Of a DNA stretch of 64,000 nucleotides, positions 24,891 through 35,930 are shown piece by piece. Positions within the stretch are counted from its first letter, which is position 1; every line of letters begins with the position of its first letter. The notes beneath the pieces are model-generated. The model had not been told where the DNA came from and made no database searches. It saw only the letters and a program-made list of their open reading frames with translations. The stretch comes from Parus major. Taxonomy: Eukaryota; Chordata; Aves; Passeriformes; Paridae. The stretch covers positions 29,062,629 to 29,126,628 of the forward strand of contig NC_031776.1 in assembly GCF_001522545.3 (NCBI RefSeq), given 5' to 3'. The position numbers and the translations under genes are program-made.

Positions 24891-27000
24891 CAGAAATCTT
24901 CCATTGTAGCACAAAGACAGAACACAGCCTGAGAGCCCCCTTTGAGCATTGCTGTCTTTACCTGAGATTTGCAGAGCTGCCTGTAATAGCACTTTACAAA
25001 CAAGTTCTTATGACAAGAGCTTTTAGAATTCACATAGGGATGTTCATCCAGAACTCCAAAACACTTTGTCATCATGAGTTGTACTCTTTTAAAAGGTGGG
25101 AACTAATGGAAATAAAGTTCAAGACCTATACCTATAGTTGAACAGTAAGTTGATAACTGAACTTGGAAAATGCCCTATTTCCCTATTTAGGGCTGTTTCA
25201 CAAGCTCCCTGTGAAAGGAAGAAAAGGAAATTTTTGTGTTCCTGCACTGACCAAACTTTTTATCTTTTCATAGCTACAAAGTACACTTAGGGAAAAGCTG
25301 GCAAAAATACTAACACTGAAGTAGTCACTATCTAGTGCTCTCAAATAAATACTATTCCTGTTCAGTAAATTACCACATTTACAAGTTATATACTTTGTCA
25401 GCACTTTTTCTTAGCATGCATAGACCAGATTTCCACTACATCATTCAGAGGTTAGCAGGGAACAAAATTAAACCCTCAGTGTTTTCACCACCGTACAACC
25501 TGCAAAGTCATTTTTCAATGCACTTAACAGGTTATATTGGAAAAGTCTAATAAATGGTGAGTGTTGCCTTTAACTTTCCCTTAGCAGAACTCATTGTTCA
25601 TCTAATTTTTGCAACAGATTTCCTACCTCGTTTAAAACTTCAGCTAGAAGTGCTTTCCTGTTACATATTGCAAACAGACATATACAGTGACTCAGAAGCT
25701 TGGATCGGGTTGTGTAGTCAATATAGTTTTTGGCAAAAGAGTGGGAAGCCTTTTTGTGGCTGAAAACTAAGAATGATAAAAATAGATCCTGATTTTACAG
25801 TCACAGTGACAAACTGGCTTCCAAAAGCTTCACAACAGCACAAAGGGAACAAACTGGCAAAAGGGAAGTGAGCTGGAAAGATATATATTTTTCCCCAACA
25901 AGACTCAAATTCACCATCTTTTGTGGTTTACAATGATCTTATATCATCACACATGGCATGTGCTGCACAATGACAACCCAGAAGTCAGCTTAGCTTGCAA
26001 GCAGCCATTCTCTTCCAAAGATTTTCTGTGAGCTCAACACATTTAATTCACAATCACTTACAGAGCTTATACAACCCTATAAAATAACCAAGTCTCCTGA
26101 ATCATCTCTTACCTACAAGATATAATTTTATTCCATTTCATATGATTTCATTATCTTATTTTTGTCACTTGATCTCATTTTTCTTGGGGTTCTAAAGGAT
26201 TTAACAACGAATGATAAGAATGAGATTATCAGCACAAAAATAGACAATAATTAAATGTCAGTCATGTCTGTGACAGAACAAATGCAATTCTGTATCTCAC
26301 TACTTTTGGTGCTGGCTAGTGCAATACTCATTAAATATTTTTACCGTTAATGCTGATAGTTTTGCAGTTATTTCAAACAGATGAAATACATTTTGCTTAC
26401 CTACCCTTCATTCTTCCTCCTCTGCAAATAAGTTTTTTCCAGTGAAAGATTAGCATAGTTGGTACCAGGAATTTCAAATGGGATTGTTTATGCATCAAAG
26501 AGTAAGTATTAATAATAAAAATGCACTCACAGTATGATTGCTTTGTGATGATTAGAATATAAATTGTTGGTTCTATATATACAGACACACACACACACAC
26601 TGAATTATGTGCCTCGCCGTGGTATGTCTCTTGCATTCCTCTAACATCTGATAGTCAGATGCCACATCACACACAAACTTGTCAACTGCTTTTATCACTA
26701 AAAACTTTGTCCGTGGTGTTGCAGGAGCTGAGAACCCAGCACATTCAGAATCCACCTGCAAACACACCACCCAGAGAAATATTCTGCACACATAGGGGTG
26801 AGGGGGAAGGAGGCAGCCTCTGCCCCAGGATCAAGCAAGCAAAGGCATTAACTTCACACAAAAAGTAGTTTTCTTGTTGTTGATGATGAAAGGTACATGC
26901 TAAGCAATAAATTAAGTGAGTGCAGTCAGTGGTGGACAGAAATTCCTTTCTGCAGGCTCCGCTTCACCACGTATGAGTTATGGGATCATCTCTAACTTGT
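24891..27000. other. noncoding stretch, no gene recognised
   Basis: AT-rich. It contains a short (AC)8 tract at 26585-26600 and a 7-bp hairpin at 26645-26661. Open frames of at most about 100 codons are unrecognised. Confidence 0.7.
26585..26600. repeat. (AC)8 microsatellite
   Basis: Eight uninterrupted AC units, preceded by TATATATACAG. Confidence 0.9.
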
Positions 27001-27829
27001 GAAAATAACTCACATATCACACTCTCCCTATTCCTACGCTTCTTGCTACTCCTGCCTGTGGAGCTGGTGCAAAAGCACTGGAGCTGGACAAGGATGGAGG
27101 AGTCTGAGGCTCCATTTAGTGGAAGAGTCCTATGGCAACTCTATCAGGCTCGTGAAGTGTCAGATGGTGAAGGGCTGGACTCTGCCTCTCCAACTGCGCT
27201 CTGTCACTCCTGCCCTCCAGCCAAAGGCAAGATGCTCTTGAGCACAACAGCACATGGTTTTATGGGACTGAGGAGGGGCTGAAACCACACCTGTGCTGTG
27301 GCCCTTGTCCAAACCCCCACCGACCTTTGGAGGAAAAGAGATTTTCCCAGGAATACAGTGAGCAAAACAGATAAACAAGCAGCTGACCGTGAAAGCTGTG
27401 GGAATAAATAACACAGTGTTAAGCACAGGCTAGGCTAAGTATGTGAACCTTCAGTCAAAGTTCTGACCTCAGCTTTTGCAGACATACCCAGGATCACTTT
27501 AATTGCCTGGTTTGCAGGCTGGAAGAAAAGCAGCTGCTGCAGCACAGAGCCCAGAGCAGGTTGCAAATACCCCATGAGCGGGCAGCCCTCTGCTGCTGTG
27601 CCTGGGTCAGACCTGCTCTCCAGGCAAAATAAACCTACCTGACCCATTCCAAATTAAACAGCTGAAAAGGAGCAGCAAGGAGCTGTACTGAAAAGAAAAC
27701 TGTCCCTCTGGACTCGGTGGTGTGGGCAAGTTCCCCGTGTGTCCCCACGATGGCTGGGCTGGCTTTGATCACTTACACTGCTATTCAGCAGCTCCAGCAG
27801 CCAGTGTATAATGTCCCTCTCACTCCTTT
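27001..27829. other. GC-richer block, unannotated
   Basis: This is visibly GC-richer than the surrounding DNA, with CAG/CTG-type words (for example near 27528-27545). Frames of 80 to 100 codons overlap on both strands and none is recognised. It ends abruptly at the AT-rich block from about 27830. It could include a noncoding exon or a promoter-proximal patch, but I see no splice pattern that settles this. Confidence 0.4.
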
Positions 27830-28235
27830 AATAGGAATGGGCTGCTTTATCCACAAGGCAGAATCATGCTTATTATCATGTTAATTAATACATTTCTAAT
27901 GAGAAGCCGTTTCTCCAGTTTATACAGAGCCAAAGTGAAAATTGAAATGATTTTGCTAATTTAAAAAGAAATTATTTAAAAAATAAGCAAGAAAAAAACT
28001 TCAAAGAGACAAACAAAAGGAAAAATACCGGCGCTAATGAACTGTTGGTTAATTATCCTTTTGTTCACGCTTTTATATCTTTCCCCCATTCTTAATTGTC
28101 TCATCTAATTAGATTATAACTACTTACAACAGGAATAATATTCTACTCTGTATTGCATATGGGGTCTTCATAATATAATGCAAACATAATCTAGTAATAG
28201 TAATTAATGAAGAGCTTTCTTTTGTAGTGTGAGTT
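27830..28235. promoter_or_regulatory. candidate conserved enhancer, homeodomain-site rich
   Basis: Very AT-rich, yet built from many distinct words rather than simple repeats. More than a dozen TAAT/ATTA cores are present. They include the perfect 12-bp palindrome ATCTAATTAGAT at 28103-28114 (TAATTA core) and a near-octamer ATGCAAAC near 28180. Two CpG survive in ACCGGCGC near 28028. Such TAATTA-dense blocks are typical of deeply conserved developmental enhancers in vertebrate gene deserts. Conservation itself cannot be seen from one sequence. Confidence 0.4.
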
Positions 28236-28914
28236 TTTTGCAAGCCAGGGAGCCTAGAATAGGTGTAGCATTGAAGTGTAACTGGTTTCTGGGCTTGGCT
28301 TTATCAGTGATAAAAGAAAATAACTTGAGATTTTGCAGACTGGATTATTTTTAATCATCCTGTGCCTGGCCAGTTTCTCAAAGTTCTGGATCAATATTCT
28401 CAAACCTAAGATCATCACCTAAAAGAAGTTATCCTCTGTAGGTTGGTGCTCTTTGGTATTTGCTGAAGGGAATATGTTGCATTAGACAGAAATAGGTGTC
28501 ACCTTTAGGACACCTCTGTTCCTCTCTTTTCTGAGGCTGTCCAAGAAAAGTTTGGTCTGCTTGGTCTCAACATCATCAATACCTGTTCAGGGTCCAAGAA
28601 AACAATGAAGCTGCTGCATTTGTGGTGGTGCTGAAATGCAATGCAATTTATGGAGTCCTCTGCACTGTTTCAGCTTCTTCTGGAAGGTCAGTAGTCCCTC
28701 CCCAGTCCTCAGAATCCTTCCTCTGGGAATCTCTGTGTCACATAGTATCCTTGTCAAGTAACTGCATCCATTATTATTTTCCATATTAGTATGACGGGGG
28801 TCCGTCAGGAGAGGCTGAGGGCTCACTGAGGTTGTGGCTCCACACACTCAAGAGTCAGAGGCTTTCAAGAGCTAACAGAAGACAGATAACAACATTTCTC
28901 TTCTGCCACCTGTT
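28236..28914. other. noncoding stretch, nothing recognised
   Basis: Ordinary sequence. A plus-strand GTGTAGCATTGAAGTGTAAC near 28262 weakly recalls old amniote repeats but is too short to call. Confidence 0.6.
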
Positions 28915-29050
28915 AATTCTTTTTAACAGATGGAGAACTGGAGAATGGAGGGATTAAAAGCCCTGGTAAAGGAAACCATATTTTTTCAAGATGGTGCTTG
29001 AACACATGCTTCTGCCAGCACAGGCTTCTGTCCCAGTGAAGCTGAGCATG
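28915..29050 (-). repeat. MIR-like SINE relic, reverse orientation
   Basis: TTAACAGATGGAGAACTGGA followed by GGAGGGATTAAAAGCCCTGG parallels the reverse complement of the MIR 3' half (ttacagatggggaaactgaggcacagagagattaagtgacttg). The following TGCTTGAACACATGCTTCTG fits the adjoining MIR segment. MIR is a tRNA-derived CORE-SINE active early in amniote or mammalian history. The copy is heavily diverged and its ends are approximate. Confidence 0.5.
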
Positions 29051-32000
29051 TGCTTATAAAGTTTTCTCACCCAGGATCCAAGTTACTCTTTCAGAGTCAT
29101 AAAAGGAGTGGAACAAGCTGGCCCCAAAATCCCCAGTTCACATGGTAGCCTTGGTCATATCTTGATAGAGTCTGTAGCTCTGGGGAGTGCTGATAACCCC
29201 TTTGGTTCTCCAGGTGGAGGCTGCAGCCAAATCTTTGTGCCAGTTATTTAGAGGGAAAGGTTGCTTCAGGTTTGGGTACAAGTTCCAGCTGCAAAATCAA
29301 GTAAAGATAAAAAAATTAGTAGGAGGAACTAAAGGCTTTACATTTCAAATATCCTAAAGTTTAACCTGCTTTAAATAAGAAAACAGTGGCATTTACTTGT
29401 GTTTAGAATGTAATCCAGAAGAGAATCTGATCCATCAACAGCTACATTACAGTGTAAACTTTTGTGGTACTTCTACACATTTTAGCATTTCATACTTTAT
29501 TTATTTACAATGAAACTGATAAGACTTTCAGGGTTGGATACTAAATCTGTGTGCTTTCTCAATATATCATTGGCTTAGGAGGCAAAATATTGCTTGTGAA
29601 GGTGAGAAAGGCAGTCTTGAAATAAACCCTTGGCCAAGATTGCCTCAGTTGTGTTGTGCCTCAGTATTCCTGAGCATCCCTTGTCACATGAATGTGTTCA
29701 GCAAAATCATCCTCTCCTCTTCCCATTAATTGATTGTGTTGCCTACTTCAACTTACTTTTAATAGCACAAAGGTAGTGTCTTACAATCCCATTCTTACCT
29801 ATCCCAAATTAACCCCCTGCAGAATGGCCTCTACTCCAGCTCTCCCAGAGATCTGGAAGCTCCTAACAGCTGCATGCCAAATCAGCCAGGAAATTTTGGA
29901 TAGTTCCCATAAAATCTTGTCCTGCAGGCTCTTGTAGTATGATAAACAACTAATGCACACATTTAAGGTGCTATAAAAATAATCCAAAACCCCTCCTATG
30001 CAGCTACAAAGAGATTTTAAACTGAGATAGGGAATGCCATAGCTTGTAGCTGGGTCCTTCCAGTGTGCTGTCTTGTTCTCTACTACTCACACATGCAGAG
30101 TTGAGACCTCCACACCTCCTTGATGGTTTATTTCTCTTTCTCTGGTGCAGATGGTGCCTGGAGAAAAGGGTGTTTACCACACTGTCCCTCACAAAAGCAA
30201 TGTTGCATTTGCAGGGGACTTTTGTTTACCACTGCTGTAAGTTTAGCAGGAAATGACTTTCACCATTATTTCCATAAACTCTCAGAATATCTTGGTAAAA
30301 AATCAAAAAGTTGAAAAATTAAGAGCACTAAAGAAATTTTTAAATGAACCTTCGCCTAAGCACTGGAAAAATGAAACAGATGATGTGAAAGGTAAAGTGT
30401 CAAACAGCATAGTAAGGGAAAAACACTTCAGTTACCGAACAAATGCTCTTTAGGTCCTTATTCCATTAAAAGCTGTATCTGCTTTCATAAAGGATGTTTT
30501 GCTATCACATGCAAATTCCTCATTTTTCAAGGAAAGCTTTATATAACCTGCCTATTTGGCCTTTGTTAGTCATGCTACAAAGACTTAGAAGCTTTGAAGA
30601 TTGTCTTAACTAAATAGAGCCACAAGAACAACAATGCACTTTCTTCCAGTCACTGATCAGGCTTCTAAAGAGTAACTAATAATGTGAATTTTAGAGTGCA
30701 AAAGGCAACATGAAAATATTTAATAGTAGAACTAACAGCGGAGCATACCTTCTGCAGAAACCTGTCTGCTTTACTTTCCTTTTATCAATATTGCCAAGAA
30801 AGTAAATTTGTCACTGTACTGTTGAGAATCTCTCAAAGATCTACTTTAACGTTTCACGCTACGTTTGCAAAACAAGAGTAATAAAAATAATGACACCATT
30901 ATTACTCTTCCCTCTTTGTTTTCAGTTCATCACTTGCATATTTGAATAATGAATTATATTCACATTATCTCTACACTTTTGCTCTTGACTTCCTCTGCTG
31001 GCTGAAAGTAAAGCTATTATCCAGTTGTCAGCTCTGAAGAGCCATTCAACAAAGCAGCCAATGGGTCTGACATGTAGATATACTACTATGCAAAATTATC
31101 TAGAGTACAATTTCAAGCTATATATGAGAAAATTACCAGCCAGCATAAAAATGACTCTTCAGCTAAGGTGAAATATTAAAAATTTCATCAGAGCCACTTT
31201 AGAACATAAATAAGTAGACAACAGAATTAGTTGTGAATTAGGCACAAAAGGCTAATTAACACTATTGTATCATCTTGATTGTCTCAAAGTCTATTAAATC
31301 ACTATTTTATTGTCTGAATCTCTGAACCTTACAGGAAAAATAGAACCTTCTTCTATTAAGAGGCCCCTCTTCATTTTCAGATCTGCAGCTTTTGACTGAA
31401 TTTCATTAAGACTCATTCCAGTAACCAATACTTTGCACAAGTAATTTCCTGATAAAGGAATGATTGTTTGTATCATTCGATTTATACAGCTTTTTTATTA
31501 AGTGCCATGTTAAATTATGAACAAATCATATGAAACAAAACCCACACAATTTTCCCTTAGTGTCACATCCCTTCATGTAGTTATAAATATAACTGGAGCT
31601 CCAGATGAAGTCAGATTTTAATGATGCAGTGGAGGGGCAAACACAGACTAGCAGGAAACATTCTCAAGGGCAAAGACTTTCATCTCTTCATGCTCAAGTG
31701 TTTTTGTCAGGAAAGAATAACTGAGGGTGGGAAGGTGAGGAGGTGCCCTCTACCAGACAGAAAGTGATGTCCCCAGGATGACATTAAACAAACAGATACA
31801 AGAGCAGACACAAAATCAGAGCAAGATACTGTGCTTGCTTTGAAGAACTGTCTAAGAGAAGAGCAGCTGCTACCTCTGTGGTCAACTTTTATTCTTCTGA
31901 ATCAGCTGCCTCAATCCCTTTTCTACCCATTAGACCTGCACCTGTTGGCAGCACTGCATTGGAAATGATCTTCAGACTTCCCTTCAAACAAAGGGAAGAG

Positions 32001-32815
32001 ACAAAACCCCAACTCATCTTCATTGTCATACAAGATGAAAAAAACTGGTTCTCTATAAAGAGTGCAAAATATGTCCCATGGATCTCCTTTGGGGGTGTCT
32101 TGAAGTACATCAACTCATATTGAAATTTAGAGAGGGCTGCAATGATTTGAAATGTGTTTTTATGGATTACAGCTTCTGAAAATTTACATCTAGAAGAATT
32201 TTACTCTTTACTAACCCTGTTTCATCTCATCGTATCACTACTTAGTGTAACTTTAAACTTAAAACAAGAAGAAATGATTTACCTAAGAACATGGAATGAG
32301 GATAATCACTCATCCAAAAATCTCAAACATGCCCTCATTCTCTTCCTGGAAGTCTTGCTGTTATGGGATTAGAGGACAGTAGCCATCCCTGGATATCCAG
32401 CAGCCTGGCAATAGTAACAGTGCCTCTTTTTGGTCTGTGGACATCAGCAAGCATCCTCCTGGACAGAGGAACATCTTCTACATATCAATTGTATGGTGCA
32501 GGCAAAGGGAGTTGGATGCGTTCATGAATGTGCCAAGAAATGTCGACACATGCACAATAACCCCGACATGCCTGGCTTACTGCACACTGGGAATCCATCT
32601 CATAATGCATGCATGCATATTTCTGCCTGGGAAATCATGGATAGCAGCATGGCAACCCTACTCAGAAAGTCCTCTTTGAAAGCCTTGCTCTCCAGCCAAT
32701 GTTTAATTCATTAGGTCAGCCTTCCTTAATCAGTGATCAGAACTGTTTAGCTCATGATGCAATTTGGAGAAAGTCTAAGACACTCCTTCCTCAAAAAACA
32801 AACGTGCTAATTCAC
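29051..32815. other. noncoding stretch, no gene recognised
   Basis: AT-rich. It holds a POU-type octamer ATGCAAAT at 30509-30516 and a quasi-palindrome at 30875-30907 whose left arm carries a 6-base insertion. A (GCAT)n run at 32605-32618 is itself a palindrome. No exon is recognised. Confidence 0.65.
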
Positions 32816-32870
32816 ACATTTTACAAAGAAGGAAACAAGATGGAAGGTAATTGAGTAACATTCAAAGTTT
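32816..32870 (-). repeat. MIR-like SINE fragment, reverse orientation
   Basis: CATTTTACAAAGAAGGAAAC then AAGGTAATTGAGTAAC matches the reverse complement of the MIR 'gttacttaacctc ... tttcctcatctgtaaaatg' core with only local substitutions. The fragment is short. Confidence 0.5.
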
Positions 32871-33674
32871 ATCTTTATTATTATTGTTTGTGAATGAAAA
32901 TCACTCTGGCAACACAATTTTCATTGTGGGCTTTGTCTTTTAGCTATAATATGGGACCAAGTGAACAATAGAAGTTGAATAAAAATTAGATTATCCTGAT
33001 TCCTACTCTGCTGATCTGCTGTGAAGCATAGCACTGCCCACTGGTAGAAACTGCAGGCTCTGCTGTTGGCTAAAGTCTTCTCCCTCTATCACAGTGATCT
33101 TCTCAGTGTGCTCTTCCATCTACTTATCCTGTCCTGAAATCTCTGCTGTACAAACAGTTAGACTACAAACACCCTGCCCCATGCTACATGACCATTCAGC
33201 ATGGCTTGCTTGTCCCTCCAGCAGCATCTTTGTCCTTTTAAAGTCTGAAGGTGCAGATGTGGATACACAGATGGGTAAGAAACCTTAGAGCAAGCACTTC
33301 TGCTGATTTGGAAACAGTAATCAAAGTTGGTTGGGATTGCCCCTGTCTAAATTCTGCAATGAACTGACCCATCCAGATAGCTCATACAGGGTGAAACCTT
33401 GCACACCTTAAGCAAAAAGCACCCAGAAAACATCTTTTTCTGAACAGATAAGGCAGTGAGATGGTAAACTCAGCTGTAGTCACTTACAGCACAGACTTCT
33501 CAAGTTATATGAGAAAATCCCACACCTGGAAACTACTTGTTGCTACTTAGATATATGCTTAGATGTCCTTGGTACTGTGATAGAGGAGCTCTAGTATTGA
33601 TTCCCTGCTATCAAGGCTGTGGAAAAGAAGAGCTAAGAGCAGCCAGGGCATGTAGTACTGTAAGAAGAAGCTCC

Positions 33675-33835
33675 CTGAGATTTGGAGCTTGTCTGGGAAC
33701 TAAAAGGCTTATTTCCAAGTCTGCCTCACCACAGTCTTCACACAAGTATCCTTGGCCATGTCACTTAACTCCTTCTTGGTTCCCAGCCTGCCAAGTGAAA
33801 ACATTCAACCATTTCACATGGATGTTACTAGAAAA
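33675..33835 (+). repeat. MIR-like SINE relic
   Basis: In forward MIR order the sequence shows GGGAACTAAAAGGCTTATTT, TCTGCCTCACCACAG, then CCTTGGCCATGTCACTTAAC and CTTCTTGGTTCCCAGCCTG. The family pattern is 'ctctgccacagac..., ccttgggcaagtcacttaacctctctgtgcctcagtt'. The CCTTGG...GTCACTTAACTCC segment is the strongest part. The 3' tail beyond 33835 is not clear. Confidence 0.65.
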
Positions 33836-35242
33836 AATGTAGGGAAATGTGAAGAGCCCTGCTGATATAATAATGAGGATCAGACAAATGCCAGTGATGT
33901 GGGAAAGAAAGAAGTTCAGAGGCCATCAGAGCTATGCAGTCACATCTGCAATTAGAGTATGGACATTTTAAGTTTCAAAGAAAGCCCTTTGGGTCATTAA
34001 CTACAATACCATCTTACTTTGTAAACATTTTTCCTTATATAAATATTAAAATATATTCCCACTATAAGTGTTTCTTATATTGAGGAGTATTTGTTCTCCT
34101 TATGGCTAAGAGGTTTTGCTGTATAATATTTAATTAAATAAAACAGAAGATTTCATTATTAAAAAAGAAACAAGACAACTAATAAAAAAATCTCAGACAT
34201 ACAGAAACAAGGTAGGAACATATTTCCATTTAGAGATATGTGACAAGAATTAAATTCAGCTTGTTTGACAGAAATAGAGGCAATGTGTCTATAAATTTTA
34301 AATGGAAAAACAATTTTGGTCTTTGCAAGTCCAGAAATATTGAACACGCACTTGACTACCTGGGAACATGAAATATGAACTTTGTGTCCCACTGTTCTCC
34401 CTTTCTAGTTAATTTCATTGCTGATGACATCGTCTGATCCAGTTTTATCCAGAACACATGCAGCCAGAAAGACGCATTTTAGTACAAAAATCACAACATG
34501 GGTAACAGAGTTCTGGTAGCTCCAACCTTTCAAAAGAATCTTCAGCCAAATCAACAGTACAAAGTCATTAGTCTGAATTTTTCTCTAGCTATTGGCAGGT
34601 GGCAAAGTTCTTTATTAAACTTCGGTACCAACAAGTGAATCCTTCTCAGAAGATATAGTATTTTTAATTTAGTGCTACAAGAAAAATCAGGGGTTTCATA
34701 TTGAGCAAGCAAATATTTTCATATTATTTTTCTTGTTTGACTGTTTTTTTCAGTCAGTAAATCCAACCCCAAAGCAAATAAACAAAATCTCTATGTTTTC
34801 CAGAAAATGCAAACAGTGATACTCAGACTAGCTAGGATAAATCTGGTAGTTATTGACACTTGCATTTCCCTAAATAATCCCCTTTCTTGCCTTTTGAGAC
34901 AAAGTAAAATGGAGAGGCACGGGAAGTGGTAAGTGATGGAATTTGCACAAAACACCAGCCCAAACTCCAGGTTTATTATTGCTGCATCTATTTCTATCAT
35001 CAGTGTAGTATGTGGTGGTCATTGTGTTGCTCTCCTGCAGGTTTCTCCAATAGCCAGACACATAAAAATGTAAATGGGTATCAATATATCAGAGTAGTGC
35101 ATCACCAGCAATCACATGCACTGCTGGCTAAATCATACCACATATTCCCAGAATATTAAATACTCACTCCACACCCATCACATCACCTACTTATCTAACA
35201 CTCCATCTGCCAAAAAATAGCCAGCACTTAAAGCAAGGACTT

Positions 35243-35312
35243 GTATATACTTTATATATAAAAATATATTTATATTATATTTATACATACTCTATATACT
35301 TCTATATACTTT
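35243..35312. repeat. (TA)-rich low-complexity tract
   Basis: About 70 bases of TATATA, TTATATT and repeated CTATATACTT words, without a fixed period. Confidence 0.8.
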
Positions 35313-35909
35313 AATGACTTCATAAATGTTACATTGCCTACAAAACAATGCACACACACATGGGCATACATTTTACCAAGTCTAAGTTCAGGTCCCTTGT
35401 TTCCAGACCCAGAAGGTTTTAGCTCTTGTTAACAATCCCCTACAGAAATATCTTCAACAGCTTTCTAAGCTAAAAGACACATGGTGCCTACTCATGATCA
35501 AGGATGGCGACAAAAATTCCCATTTCTATGCAGGAAAAGCATGAACTATACCTGGCAAAGCAGACTCAAGTACTGAACCTCAACATAAAAAATTTGTAAA
35601 TAACCTTGCTTTACTCTGATTCAGGTTCTTCCAGTGCAGCTGGCATTTGCAGTTTCAGGAATATTTAATTATATAGAAAGCCTTAAGGGGCAATAACAAG
35701 CTGGTTTCTGAGCTAATGGGAGAGAAAAGAATATGAGATTACAATCTAAAAATTAAATGGAGGGTCATTCTTTTTAATGACTAATAACTCTCAAAGAATT
35801 TAAGTTTCAATTAAATTCTGACTCCAAAGGTATTTATGTAGTCATGAAACTATTTTTAAATATTTCACATTCAGAGTGCTCCAGATTCCTCAGTGGTTCT
35901 GGATAATAT

Positions 35910-35930
35910 CAGACATCATTATGATATCTG
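35910..35930. repeat. 21-bp imperfect palindrome
   Basis: CAGACATCAT, one central T, then ATGATATCTG. Nine of the ten arm positions pair. Confidence 0.85.
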
